Positions 1 through 7,691 are shown, counted from the first letter of the stretch. The stretch is 64,000 bases of DNA from an uncultured Erysipelotrichaceae bacterium (GCA_902775285.1 CACYLI010000001.1:1-64000), one strand, 5' to 3'. Notes: generated by a model not told the origin, from the sequence alone. Numbers and translations: made by a program.

Positions 1-20
1 CAAGTTATGCCTTAAATTAT

Positions 21-57
21 AAAACCCCAATTCAATATAAAATTGAATCGGGATTTT
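21..57 (-). terminator. Hairpin, probable minus-strand terminator
   Basis: A 16-bp stem (21-36 with 42-57) closes a 5-base loop. Read on the minus strand all pairs form, two of them G-U; on the plus strand the same positions are mismatches. That favours a terminator for a minus-strand gene, although no such gene is visible in the first bases of the window and the U-tract is weak. Confidence 0.5.
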
Positions 58-135
58 AATTCTCTTTTTAAAGTGTCTATTTTTTCTTGACTACTTCATA
101 ATCTTCTCTTTTTTTATTAGTAGAAAGGAGAACTT

Positions 136-465
136 ATGGATCAATATATTAGGATTCCATTTTTTATTTTAAGTGATACTCAATTACCTGATAAAGCTAA
201 ATTACTATATGGAGTATTATTATCCAATAGCAATAATGAACATGAATATGCTTTTGGTAGCAATAAATACTATGGTAAGTTATTGAATTGTTCTCATAAG
301 ACAATATCTAGATTATTTAAATCTCTTAAAAAATGTGGATATATAAAAACAGAATATAAAAAGAATAATTCTAGAACCACTTATGTGGTTAATCTCAAAA
401 ATGAGTATCCTATACTTACTTTTGATGAGACACTATCCCTATTTTCGAGTAAAGAGTCTACTTAA
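136..465 (+). CDS. Small helix-turn-helix protein of the integrated element
   Basis: A 109-residue protein with a winged helix-turn-helix of the HTH_36/replication-initiator type at about residues 15-85: an N-terminal IRIPFFILSD strand, then YYGKLLNCSHKTISRLFKSLKKCG as recognition helices, followed by a basic wing. The start has a good AAAGGAG site at 123-129. Proteins of this kind are common near the integration module of plasmids, ICEs and prophages, and its plus orientation next to an integrase fits that. It may regulate or help initiate replication of the element; which of the two cannot be told from the sequence. Confidence 0.6.
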   Translation: MDQYIRIPFFILSDTQLPDKAKLLYGVLLSNSNNEHEYAFGSNKYYGKLLNCSHKTISRLFKSLKKCGYIKTEYKKNNSRTTYVVNLKNEYPILTFDETLSLFSSKEST

Positions 466-554
466 TAGTGTCCAATATAATAAATAATATTAATTAAATA
501 AAAGAATATGTAAGACTAATAATTGTTATTTAAATAATCTTTTGGGAGGTTTTA

Positions 555-635
555 ATGATTTGTGTTTTTTTAAAAAATGTTGTATGGTTATTTCAATCTA
601 TCATTTATAGGACAAGGAGTTTTATTTATGAGTAA
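555..635 (+). CDS. Possible 26-codon upstream ORF
   Basis: An ATG at 555 sits 4 bases after a GGGAGGT ribosome site (544-550), a better site than many real genes here have. The ORF encodes a short hydrophobic peptide (MICVFLKNVVWLF start) and ends in TAA at 633-635, overlapping the first codons of the next gene in another frame. It may be a translational coupler for that gene, or a chance ORF. Confidence 0.3.
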   Translation: MICVFLKNVVWLFQSIIYRTRSFIYE

Positions 636-906
636 GGAGATTTCATGGAAAGAAAAGTTCAGATTAATATTAAAAGATGAACTTAGTATTAAAGACATAA
701 TGAAACTATGTTCTGTAGGACAGCCACGAGCTACTAGAATAAGAAATAAAGCTTTAGAATATGCTAAAACGCATAATATTAGATCTTATTCAGTATTTGT
801 CCCTACTGATGCAGTATTAAAGGTCTTAAATAAAGATGCTACTTACTTTTTAAATAAAATGAATTTGGAAAGTAATTTAGATAGATTAGAAAGTAGAGGT
901 AAATAA
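628..906 (+). CDS. Small DNA-binding protein, DUF3173/excisionase-like
   Basis: A 92-residue protein when started at the ATG at 628, which has AAGGAG 8 bases upstream; a longer reading frame from 577 lacks a site. Residues 20-75 contain a helix-turn-helix-like segment (IKDIMKLCSVGQPRATRIRNK) followed by a strand and a V-x-K-V-L motif, the general plan of DUF3173 proteins found immediately upstream of tyrosine integrases in ICEs. The stop is 2 bases before the integrase start, so the two are translated together. A role as recombination directionality factor is inferred from position and size; sequence similarity alone is modest. Confidence 0.5.
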   Translation: MSKEISWKEKFRLILKDELSIKDIMKLCSVGQPRATRIRNKALEYAKTHNIRSYSVFVPTDAVLKVLNKDATYFLNKMNLESNLDRLESRGK

Positions 907-908
907 TA

Positions 909-2006
909 TTGTCTGTTTATAAAGACAATAGAACTGGTTTATATTATATAAAGTATCAAAATAAAACATATCGTGGTTTTAATAAAAAAAATGATGCTTT
1001 AGATTATGAATCAAAAATACGATTAAATGAAATAGTAGAACACGACCATATAACAATTGAGGAAGTATCAAAAGATTTTTTAGAGAATTATAAACTTAAT
1101 AGATGTTTATCAACATATCTTAGTGCTAAAGGAATTATAAATAAATATATACTTACATTTTTTAAGAATATGGATATTTATAGTATTAATGAATTATCTT
1201 GTAGAAACTTTAAGTCATATATAGCTAATGAAAAATTATCTTCAAAAACAAAGAATCATATTATTGGTATATTAAAATTAATATTTCATCATGCTAAAGT
1301 GTTTTATAAAGTTAAAGATGATCCAACTTATGTACTTGAACAATTTGATAAAACTTTTGATGAAAAGATTCAAGAAAAAGAAAGAAGTAAAAAAATATGG
1401 ACTAATGAAGAGTTTTGTAAGTTTATAAGTCAAGTAGAAAGATCTGATTATAAACTATTCTTCACAGTTATGTATTTTACTGGTCTTAGAATTGGTGAAA
1501 TGCAAGCTCTTAAATGGTCAGATTATAATGATGGATACATTTCAGTTAATAAATCTTATGAGGAACGAAGTGAATTACATCATGGCACATTAAAAGAGCC
1601 AAAAACTGCTAATAGTTATAGAGATGTTTCCTTAGGTAAGCAAATTAATAAACTTCTTTATGATTATAAAGAAGCACAAACGATGAAATATGGCATTTTA
1701 GACCCAGATTGGTTCATTTTTGGAAGAATCGATGCATTTCACAGAACTACTATTAATCGTGTTAAAAAACAGGCAATTGAAGCCGCTGGAGTTAAATATA
1801 TATCAAATCACCAATTTAGGCATTCACATGCTTCTAATCTAATTTGTAATAGTGATGCTAATATCGTGGCAGTATCACAAAGGCTTGGACATAGTGACAC
1901 AAGTATAACATTACATGTATATACTCACCTATTACCAAAAATGGAAGATAAAATTACAAATTATATTGATGAAACTGTAATATCGACAATAAAAGAATTT
2001 AAATAA
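909..2006 (+). CDS. int: Tyrosine-type site-specific integrase
   Basis: A 365-residue tyrosine recombinase. Residues 1-45 form an AP2-like arm-binding domain (VYKDNRTGLYYIKYQNK), 50-150 the SAM-like core-binding domain, and 165-365 the catalytic domain with R194 (TGLRIGE), K232 in the beta-hairpin, H301-x-x-R304, H328 and nucleophile Y338. All catalytic residues are present, so it is probably active. Translation starts at TTG 909, with AGAGGT at 894-900. The gene reads toward tRNA-Pro, the usual arrangement for an element inserted in a tRNA 3' end; the body of the element would then lie to the left, outside the window. Confidence 0.93.
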   Translation: MSVYKDNRTGLYYIKYQNKTYRGFNKKNDALDYESKIRLNEIVEHDHITIEEVSKDFLENYKLNRCLSTYLSAKGIINKYILTFFKNMDIYSINELSCRNFKSYIANEKLSSKTKNHIIGILKLIFHHAKVFYKVKDDPTYVLEQFDKTFDEKIQEKERSKKIWTNEEFCKFISQVERSDYKLFFTVMYFTGLRIGEMQALKWSDYNDGYISVNKSYEERSELHHGTLKEPKTANSYRDVSLGKQINKLLYDYKEAQTMKYGILDPDWFIFGRIDAFHRTTINRVKKQAIEAAGVKYISNHQFRHSHASNLICNSDANIVAVSQRLGHSDTSITLHVYTHLLPKMEDKITNYIDETVISTIKEFK

Positions 2007-2069
2007 TTGTAAAAAACTCGTTTAAAAAACAACATAAAAAAAGAAGTAGATTTGAAAAAGATTTTAAAA

Positions 2070-2091
2070 ATCTTCTCCCAATCTTCTCCCA
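2070..2091. repeat. Two tandem 11-bp repeats between integrase and tRNA
   Basis: ATCTTCTCCCA occurs twice without a gap (2070-2080, 2081-2091), directly after a near-palindromic AT tract at 2060-2074. Tandem short repeats next to an attachment site are typical arm-type binding sites for integrases with an N-terminal arm-binding domain; here that is inference from position. Confidence 0.5.
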
Positions 2092-2097
2092 GAAATT

Positions 2098-2122
2098 AAA
2101 AAAGCCCTTAAATAAAGGCTTT
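2098..2122 (-). terminator. Rho-independent terminator of tRNA-Pro
   Basis: On the minus strand AAAGCC (2122-2117) pairs with GGCTTT (2106-2101) and runs into a U-tract of six. It lies just downstream of the tRNA-Pro 3' end. Confidence 0.7.
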
Positions 2123-2131
2123 AATCACTAA

Positions 2132-2175
2132 TGGTCGGGAAGACAGGATTTGAACCTGCAACCCCTCGGTCCCAA
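2132..2175. other. Probable attachment site (att) in the 3' part of tRNA-Pro
   Basis: The integrase gene points at the 3' half of this tRNA, which remains intact. Elements of this class recombine within the T-arm/anticodon-stem to 3'-end segment of tRNA genes. The second att copy would lie left of the window, so exact core limits cannot be set. Confidence 0.45.
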
Positions 2176-2208
2176 ACCGAATGCTCTACCAAGTTGAGCC
2201 ACTTCCCG
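2132..2208 (-). tRNA. tRNA-Pro (UGG)
   Basis: A cloverleaf with acceptor CGGGAAG pairing to CTTCCCG, anticodon loop TTTGGGA (anticodon TGG), T-arm GGTTCAAATCC and encoded CCA at 2134-2132. The element's integrase gene ends 126 bases from its 3' end. Confidence 0.95.
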
Positions 2209-2274
2209 AAACCCTATACCTCCTTGGTACAGGTAATATGTTATCATATTTTTTATAATTTGTGAATAGTTTTT

Positions 2275-3087
2275 TTAATTTTTATGAATTTTTTTTATTT
2301 TTTTCTCAGCTTTTTTTTGCATATTATTAATCTTATATTCATAATCTATTTTCATTTTTGATATTTTTGCTTCTGTATCTATTTTTATTTTTTCTTCTTT
2401 AACTTGTTCTTTAGTTAATACTCTACTAATATTGTTCTTTATTGCATTCTTTACATATTTCATTGTAGGGAAAGCATTCAATAGTCTTCTAGTAAGCCAA
2501 TTTTTTAATAAAAAGTCTTTGATAACATGAGTAATTTCTTCTGTATTATCTTTTTCTATTTTTGTGATTTTATTTTTTACTTTATCTATAACATAAGCAG
2601 AAATAAAAATATCTGTTATAAATATAATTAGTAATATTATTGATAATCTATTTAAAACTATAGGATTTAATTTAACTAATATTTTATTTATTAAAGGATT
2701 AATAAAATATATCATAAATGTTCCTAGTAAACCAAAAAGTAATACATTATATAAACATATTCTTCCATTAATATTATATTTAAATCTAGAATAATCCCAC
2801 CATCTAGCTTTAAATATTTTTTCTAAAATATAACTTGTGAAATATTCTAAAATAGAACATACAAAACTAGATAATAAAAATAAAACAATATAGTCTCCTT
2901 TATACTTATCTAATAATAATGTTATTAGTAATCCCCCAAAACCATAAATAGGTAAATAAGGGCCAATTAAAAAACCTCTATTAACAATTTTTTTTGTTGT
3001 AATTACTTCATTAACTTCTTCAATACACCATCCTACAAATGCATAAAACATAAAAGTTAAAAATAAAATACTATATTTGTCTATCAT
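2275..3087 (-). CDS. CmpB-type putative ABC-transporter membrane protein (PF06541-like)
   Basis: A 270-residue membrane protein with the hallmark start F-Y-A-F-V-G-W-C-I-E-E, followed by NRGFLIGPYLPIYGFGG and later a YNINGRICLYN segment, all typical of the family annotated as putative ABC-transporter type IV. About five hydrophobic segments fill residues 1-170; residues 190-270 are a basic, coiled-coil-like cytoplasmic tail. Function in the family is unproven and no ABC ATPase lies next to it. AGGAG upstream of the ATG supports the start. Confidence 0.8.
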   Translation of the reverse strand: MIDKYSILFLTFMFYAFVGWCIEEVNEVITTKKIVNRGFLIGPYLPIYGFGGLLITLLLDKYKGDYIVLFLLSSFVCSILEYFTSYILEKIFKARWWDYSRFKYNINGRICLYNVLLFGLLGTFMIYFINPLINKILVKLNPIVLNRLSIILLIIFITDIFISAYVIDKVKNKITKIEKDNTEEITHVIKDFLLKNWLTRRLLNAFPTMKYVKNAIKNNISRVLTKEQVKEEKIKIDTEAKISKMKIDYEYKINNMQKKAEKKIKKIHKN

Positions 3088-3105
3088 AATCTTCTCCTTA
3101 TTATG

Positions 3106-3765
3106 TTATTCATTTAATGGCAAAACTACATATTCAAACTCATATATACTAATCTCTTTTGTATTATTTATCATTCTATCTTTATAAGGTTTTAAACTTG
3201 AACCATGAATGTGATAAGGAACATTATTCTTGAATATATAATAGTTAATACCAAAAATACCATTTTGACCTTCAATATATCTATTAGAATAAGTAATTAA
3301 TACATCAGATGATGACAAAGAATTTAATTCTTTTATTGAATCTATATGATTATATGAATCAGTTTTATAACCAAGTACTTTTACATTATTTATTTTTATT
3401 ATTTTTTTATTTATATTTTCAATATCAGGTAAAGAATCAAGAGAATAGATTTTTTTATTATTTACATATTTTTTTATTATGTTTAAATCATTTTCACTTA
3501 TATTTCCAAGTATAATACAAGCATCATAATCTGAATATCTATAAACATAATCAGCAAATCTTAATTCATCTAAATTATTATTTGTATCACTAACTAATAT
3601 AAGTTTTATTGTTTTTTTTAATTCTTTAGCATCACCAAAAAAATTCAAAAGTTTTTCACTCTGATTATCATAAATATCTTCATTTGAAAAATCATTAATT
3701 AAAGAATTATAATATAATTCTAATTCTTTAGCTTTTTCTTTTTTTTCTTTTATAAAATTAAACAT
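3106..3765 (-). CDS. Degenerate metallophosphoesterase-like protein
   Basis: A 219-residue protein started at the ATG at 3765, which has AAGGGTGAT before it; a longer frame from 3846 runs through the tRNA terminator and is not credible. Residues 50-100 follow the calcineurin-type phosphoesterase pattern (LILVSDTNNN then ACIILGNIS), but the family's D-x-H is D-T-N and the G-D is G-N, and no GNHD block is visible. Metal binding is therefore probably lost. Residues 1-40 are helical and charged. The gene directly follows the tRNA operon terminator and precedes the CmpB-like gene by 18 bases. Confidence 0.45.
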   Translation of the reverse strand: MFNFIKEKKEKAKELELYYNSLINDFSNEDIYDNQSEKLLNFFGDAKELKKTIKLILVSDTNNNLDELRFADYVYRYSDYDACIILGNISENDLNIIKKYVNNKKIYSLDSLPDIENINKKIIKINNVKVLGYKTDSYNHIDSIKELNSLSSSDVLITYSNRYIEGQNGIFGINYYIFKNNVPYHIHGSSLKPYKDRMINNTKEISIYEFEYVVLPLNE

Positions 3766-3783
3766 AAATATCACCCTTATTAT

Positions 3784-3812
3784 AAAAAAAGCTAACTTAT
3801 AAGTCAGCTCAT
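3784..3812 (-). terminator. Terminator of the tRNA operon
   Basis: A near-perfect 20-base palindrome at 3790-3809 followed on the minus strand by a run of U (complement of 3784-3790). It closes the eleven-tRNA transcript and lies just before the 3765 start. Confidence 0.85.
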
Positions 3813-3853
3813 TTATTCCATTTCTAGCATTTATGTTAGAATACATTTTTCTA

Positions 3854-3930
3854 TGGTGCGCCCAAGAGGAGTCGGACCCCTAACCTTTTGATCCGTAGTC
3901 AAATGCTCTATCCAATTGAGCTATGAGCGC
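3854..3930 (-). tRNA. tRNA-Arg (ACG)
   Basis: Acceptor GCGCTCA pairs with TGGGCGC; anticodon loop CTACGGA gives ACG, read as ICG after deamination; CCA encoded. It is the last gene of the tRNA operon. Confidence 0.95.
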
Positions 3931-3950
3931 TTTATTTTATAACTTAAAAA

Positions 3951-4026
3951 TGGTGGCTTCAGTTGGAATCGAACCAACGACACCAAGATTTTCAGTCTTG
4001 TGCTCTGCCAACTGAGCTATGAAGCC
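3951..4026 (-). tRNA. tRNA-Phe (GAA)
   Basis: Acceptor GGCTTCA pairs with TGAAGCC; anticodon loop CTGAAAA; CCA encoded. Confidence 0.95.
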
Positions 4027-4029
4027 ACA

Positions 4030-4105
4030 TGGCGGTTCGTACGGGACTTGAACCCGTGATCTCTCGCGTGACAGGCGAGCGTGATAACCACTACACCAAC
4101 GAACC
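4030..4105 (-). tRNA. tRNA-Asp (GUC)
   Basis: Acceptor GGTTCGT with discriminator G; anticodon loop CTGTCAC; CCA encoded. Only 3 bases separate it from tRNA-Phe. Confidence 0.95.
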
Positions 4106-4106
4106 A

Positions 4107-4183
4107 TGGTTGCGGGAGCCGGATTTGAACCAACAACCTCTGGGTTATGAGCCCAGCGAGCTACCAGATTGCTCCATCCCGCG
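4107..4183 (-). tRNA. Initiator tRNA-fMet (CAU)
   Basis: The anticodon loop CTCATAA carries CAT. The first base C faces A at the end of the acceptor (unpaired 1-72), and the anticodon stem ends in three consecutive G-C pairs (GGG/CCC); both are initiator hallmarks. CCA encoded. Confidence 0.93.
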
Positions 4184-4196
4184 ATAATATATAAAT

Positions 4197-4289
4197 TGGC
4201 GGAGGAAAAGGGATTCGAACCCCTGCGCCGATTTCTCGACCTCCCGGTTTTCAAGACCGGTCCCTTCAACCAGACTTGGGTATTCCTCC
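4197..4289 (-). tRNA. tRNA-Ser (UGA)
   Basis: 93 bases with a long variable arm; anticodon loop CTTGAAA; acceptor GGAGGAA; CCA encoded. Confidence 0.95.
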
Positions 4290-4296
4290 AAAAAAA

Positions 4297-4385
4297 TGGT
4301 GCCCCAGGCCGGAGTCGAACCGGCACGAGCTTTTACACTCGCAGGATTTTAAGTCCTGTGCGTCTACCTATTCCGCCACTAAGGC
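4297..4385 (-). tRNA. tRNA-Leu (UAA)
   Basis: 89 bases with a long variable arm; anticodon loop CTTAAAA; acceptor GCCTTAG; CCA encoded. Confidence 0.93.
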
Positions 4386-4390
4386 ACACC

Positions 4391-4466
4391 TGGTGTCTCG
4401 CTGGGGATTTGAACCCCAGACCCCTTGATTAAAAGTCAAGTGCTCTACCGGCTGAGCTAGCGAGAC
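4391..4466 (-). tRNA. tRNA-Lys (UUU)
   Basis: Acceptor GTCTCGC pairs with GCGAGAC; anticodon loop CTTTTAA; CCA encoded. Confidence 0.95.
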
Positions 4467-4481
4467 ATATTATACAAAAAA

Positions 4482-4557
4482 TGGTTGCCTCGGCTGGATT
4501 CGAACCAGCGGAATGCAAGAGTCAAAGTCTTGTGCCTTACCACTTGGCTACGAGGCA
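4482..4557 (-). tRNA. tRNA-Gln (UUG)
   Basis: Acceptor TGCCTCG pairs with CGAGGCA; anticodon loop CTTTGAC; CCA encoded. Confidence 0.95.
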
Positions 4558-4566
4558 ATTTTCAAG

Positions 4567-4650
4567 TGGTGGAGAGAGATGGATTCGAACCATCGAACCC
4601 GAAGGAACAGATTTACAGTCTGCCGCGTTTAGCCACTTCGCTATCTCTCC
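4567..4650 (-). tRNA. tRNA-Tyr (GUA)
   Basis: 84 bases with an extended variable arm; anticodon loop CTGTAAA; acceptor GGAGAGA; CCA encoded. Confidence 0.95.
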
Positions 4651-4656
4651 ATAAAG

Positions 4657-4732
<76 letters not shown>

Positions 4733-4749
4733 GAAAAAAAATAAAATTA

Positions 4750-4826
4750 TGGTGGGCGATGAGAGACTCGAACTCCCGACCCCCTGCTTGTAAGGCAGAT
4801 GCTCTAACCAACTGAGCTAATCGCCC
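4750..4826 (-). tRNA. tRNA-Val (UAC)
   Basis: Acceptor GGGCGAT pairs with ATCGCCC; anticodon loop CTTACAA; CCA encoded. It is the first gene of the operon, about 20 bases after the predicted start point. Confidence 0.95.
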
Positions 4827-4850
4827 ATAATTTTCCTGTTGACGTAATTA

Positions 4851-4879
4851 AATATACCATTTATTACTTTTTATGTCAA
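4851..4879 (-). promoter_or_regulatory. Sigma-A promoter of the tRNA operon
   Basis: A perfect TTGACA (4879-4874), 17-base spacer and TATATT (4856-4851) on the minus strand, placing transcription start near 4844, just ahead of tRNA-Val. Confidence 0.9.
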
Positions 4880-4894
4880 GGAAAATCGTAATTT

Positions 4895-5254
4895 TTATGA
4901 TGTTTTTGAATTATTTTCTATTTCTTCGAGTTTTTCATTTATCCAATCATTTAAATTATTTTTTAATGGAGAAAAGCCTTCTCCTCTTTCTTCAATTCTC
5001 TTCTTTTTTCCTTTTTTTTCTTTCATTCCTTTAATTGTTAATTTAATTTGCTTCTTATTTTCATCAATTTCTACGATTTTAGCATCAATTATATCACCAA
5101 TCATATATATTTTTTGAATATCAGATACAAATTTATTAGATATCTCAGATATATGAATTAATCCACTATAATCATCATCTACTTTAACAAAAACACCATA
5201 ATCAGTAATACCAGTTACTTCACATTTTAATACATCATCTTTACTATATTTCAT
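4895..5254 (-). CDS. S1-domain RNA-binding protein (YugI/CvfD family)
   Basis: A 119-residue protein started at the second ATG (5254), which has GGAG six bases upstream; the first ATG at 5269 would place that site inside the gene. Residues 6-75 are one S1/OB domain (VTGITDYGVFVKVD, then GLIHISEIS and GDIIDAKIVEID), followed by a lysine-rich linker and an acidic tail. Length and domain match the general-stress S1 proteins YugI and CvfD, which bind ribosomes or RNA and modulate expression post-transcriptionally. A TATAAT box lies about 20 bases before the start. It stands alone between the tRNA promoter and the YutH-like gene. Confidence 0.85.
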   Translation of the reverse strand: MKYSKDDVLKCEVTGITDYGVFVKVDDDYSGLIHISEISNKFVSDIQKIYMIGDIIDAKIVEIDENKKQIKLTIKGMKEKKGKKKRIEERGEGFSPLKNNLNDWINEKLEEIENNSKTS

Positions 5255-5297
5255 ACATTTCTCCAACAAAATTATATCATAATATTTTTATTATTCA

Positions 5298-6170
5298 TTA
5301 AAACCATGTAAAGTTTTCTAATTTTTTTACATTTTTTATTATTTTTTTGCAAAATATTATTACATTAATATAATTTTCTATATTATCTATGTATTTTAAA
5401 ATAAATTCTTCTTTTTCTTCTTCCACTAATATTCTTTTCAAAATACTAAAATAATCAGAAGCATACAATAAGCAACTAATTAAGAAAACATTTTGATATG
5501 GTGAATTACTTTTTATAATTTTTGAAATGTTATTATAAAAATCTTCATTTATTTCATTTTTATATATTTTCATTTTTATATAATTTGAAACATTGTACAT
5601 TTTATTTGTCTTTATGAATGTAAAAGGATTGTTTAAAAAATATTCTTGATAATTATTATAAGGTAATATATGACATATAAAGTCATTTAATCTATCATCA
5701 TAATACTCTGATAATAACTGTATAGCATTTTCTGAAATACCTATATAAAAATCTATATTATATTTTATAAATAATAAGCTATCATGTTCTTTTAATTCTT
5801 CTTCTAAATCATCAATTTCTTTTGACCATTCACTAATAATATCATAATTCTTTAAATCATTTTTAATGTTAGAAAATTTGTTTATTTCAGATAATGATAA
5901 TTCTATTTTTTCATTTTCTTTCATAAGTACAATGTAATTGTCATCATTTTCAGAATAAAAACTATTATATTTATTTAAAATAAAAGTATTAACTTTTATA
6001 CCTTTTTTATATAGATTATTTGATATATCAATTAAAAGATTAAATTGTTTTTTATCCTTTGCTTTTAATATATATACTTTTTCATCATTTATAAAAAAAT
6101 AATAATTATTATTTTTTTTATAAATTTTTGAGACTTTCAAATTATAATTTTTATATAAAAAATCTTTCAT
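5298..6170 (-). CDS. YutH/CotS-like kinase-fold protein
   Basis: A 290-residue protein. The N-terminal 90 residues look like a small aminoglycoside-phosphotransferase-type N-lobe (YYFFINDEKVYILKAKD with a lysine, then YIVLMKENE as hinge), and a later W-x-x-x-I-D-x-L-E-E-E and GISENAIQLL segment resembles the spore-coat kinase family CotS/YutH. No clear catalytic H-x-D or D-F-D is seen, so it is probably degenerate. It neighbours YutD and YunB homologues, genes that are also linked to yutH in Bacillus. No Shine-Dalgarno site exists before the ATG; a -10-like TATATT ends 5 bases upstream, suggesting a leaderless transcript. Confidence 0.5.
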   Translation of the reverse strand: MKDFLYKNYNLKVSKIYKKNNNYYFFINDEKVYILKAKDKKQFNLLIDISNNLYKKGIKVNTFILNKYNSFYSENDDNYIVLMKENEKIELSLSEINKFSNIKNDLKNYDIISEWSKEIDDLEEELKEHDSLLFIKYNIDFYIGISENAIQLLSEYYDDRLNDFICHILPYNNYQEYFLNNPFTFIKTNKMYNVSNYIKMKIYKNEINEDFYNNISKIIKSNSPYQNVFLISCLLYASDYFSILKRILVEEEKEEFILKYIDNIENYINVIIFCKKIIKNVKKLENFTWF

Positions 6171-6185
6171 ATTATAATATATTCA

Positions 6186-6212
6186 AAAAAAAACTAGTTT
6201 TAACTAGTTTTT
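6186..6212 (-). terminator. Terminator after the Pro/Thr/Glu-rich protein gene
   Basis: AAACTAG arms (6191-6197 and 6204-6210), extended by A-T pairs, followed by nine U on the minus strand. The stop codon at 6211 overlaps the stem. Confidence 0.85.
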
Positions 6213-7386
6213 AAATAAACATACCTTTTATTTGTGTATCATCTACAACTGGCAATTCCTCAGGATTTGCTGTTGGAATTGGGTTAGATAAATTATTAAT
6301 TTGATTCATTGCATCAGCCATTATATCATCAACTTGAGAAGTTGGTGCATTATCTAAACTTGGCACTGCTGGTGTTTGATCTAATCCACCTGGTGTAACT
6401 GCACTTAAATCTTCAAGAGCAGGAGTTTCAACAGATGTTTCCTGAGTTGGCATAGTTTCTAAAGTTGAAACTGGTGTTTCTTCTATAGTTGGTACAGCAT
6501 TTAATGATTCTAAATCATCACTTCTATTTATAGCAACTTCTACTTTAGTATTATTTAAATACTTTTCTAATATTTTTGCTTTAAACTCATCAATACTATT
6601 ATTAATATTAACTTTAAATTCTTCAAATAATTTATCTATTTCATCACTATTTATATTTTCTTCTTGATTATTTATTGTTTCATTTAAATTTTGATTAACT
6701 GCTTCTACTGGTGTTTCTTCAACTGTAGGTGCTTGTACTGGAGTACTTTCCAAAGTTGGTGCTACACTACTTAATTCAGGAGTACTTTCTAAAGTTGGAG
6801 CTTGTGCTATTTCTTCAGAAATAAGAGGTGTTGTCTCTAAAACAGGCCTCACACTATTTAACTCTGGAGTACTTTCTAAAACTGGTGTTTCTGCTACTGG
6901 TTCACTAACTAGAGGAGCACTTTCTAATGCTGGTGTAACAGTTTCTAATGTTGGTGTTTCAATAGTTTCTTTTTCTGGTTCTGCTCCAATATTATTATTT
7001 ACGAATAAACTATTATCTATTCCAATAGGTTCTTGTGCCATTACCTCTTCTTGAGCTGGTAATGAAATATTTATTGGTATTTCTTCAACTGGAGACTCTG
7101 TAGGTGTTACAGGAGTTGGTTCATTTGAAGCACTAAGTGGATTTGTAAAATCAAAGCTTTCAAGTTTTTCAGGTGATGCTACATCTACAGGTTTATCACT
7201 TATTACGCCTTGGCTTTCTTGGATATCTGGAAGTGGCTTCATTAAAGCATTTTGTTTAGATAAAGGAGTTATTCCATTTGCATCTGGATTAATAGTTGCA
7301 TCAGATACAGCTATTGCTTTTATATCTTCAGTACTTTTTACAACTGTTCCATTTAAAATATTATCAACTTCACTTGTTAATTGCAT
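6211..7386 (-). CDS. Pro/Thr/Glu-rich repetitive protein of unknown function
   Basis: A 391-residue protein when started at the ATG at 7386, preceded by ATAGGAG; the longer frame would overlap the upstream stop. It has no signal peptide or membrane segment. Residues 20-380 are mostly low complexity, rich in P, T, E, V and S, with an irregular unit like A-P-T-L-E-S-T-P or E-T-P-V-L-E repeated about ten times. A short helical segment near residues 240-290 (DEIDKLFEEFKVNINNSIDE) breaks the repeats. It follows the DUF1292 gene by 10 bases. No function can be assigned; disorder suggests a scaffold or linker role. Confidence 0.6.
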   Translation of the reverse strand: MQLTSEVDNILNGTVVKSTEDIKAIAVSDATINPDANGITPLSKQNALMKPLPDIQESQGVISDKPVDVASPEKLESFDFTNPLSASNEPTPVTPTESPVEEIPINISLPAQEEVMAQEPIGIDNSLFVNNNIGAEPEKETIETPTLETVTPALESAPLVSEPVAETPVLESTPELNSVRPVLETTPLISEEIAQAPTLESTPELSSVAPTLESTPVQAPTVEETPVEAVNQNLNETINNQEENINSDEIDKLFEEFKVNINNSIDEFKAKILEKYLNNTKVEVAINRSDDLESLNAVPTIEETPVSTLETMPTQETSVETPALEDLSAVTPGGLDQTPAVPSLDNAPTSQVDDIMADAMNQINNLSNPIPTANPEELPVVDDTQIKGMFI

Positions 7387-7396
7387 ATTACTTCTC

Positions 7397-7651
7397 CTAT
7401 CCTTCCACAATTTCTTTCATTGCCTGTTTTACTTTAGCCCAAACATCATCATCAGTGATACCAATTAAGCTAAATACACCAGGTTCATTTTCAACAAATT
7501 CTGAAATATATATTTTGCTCATTCCTTCGCCAACTTTTTCACCCTTAGATAGAATAACAAATCTTTTATTTATATCATTTATCTTAAAAGCATTTATTAA
7601 ATCTACTTCTTCTATTGTTCCATCAATATTTTTAACAGATATCTTCTTCAT
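7397..7651 (-). CDS. DUF1292 family protein
   Basis: An 84-residue acidic protein. It starts at the ATG at 7651, with GGAAGGTG 7 bases upstream; a longer frame reaching 7705 has no site. The body shows the DUF1292 plan: a strand-rich first half, then a GKIYISEFVE-like stretch (SKIYISEFVENEPGVFSLIGI) and an amphipathic D-D-V-W-A-K-V-K-Q-A-M-K-E-I-V helix at the end. In Bacillus the relatives (YrzB) sit beside yrrK and yrzL; their function is unknown. Here it forms a short unit with the Pro/Thr/Glu-rich gene. Confidence 0.75.
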   Translation of the reverse strand: MKKISVKNIDGTIEEVDLINAFKINDINKRFVILSKGEKVGEGMSKIYISEFVENEPGVFSLIGITDDDVWAKVKQAMKEIVEG

Positions 7652-7691
7652 CCATATACACCTTCCTATCATATTAATCATAACACAATAA

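Noticed and set aside
3766-3846. 27-residue N-terminal extension of the phosphoesterase-like gene
   Set aside because: It would be translated from within the tRNA terminator; the ATG at 3765 has a good ribosome site.
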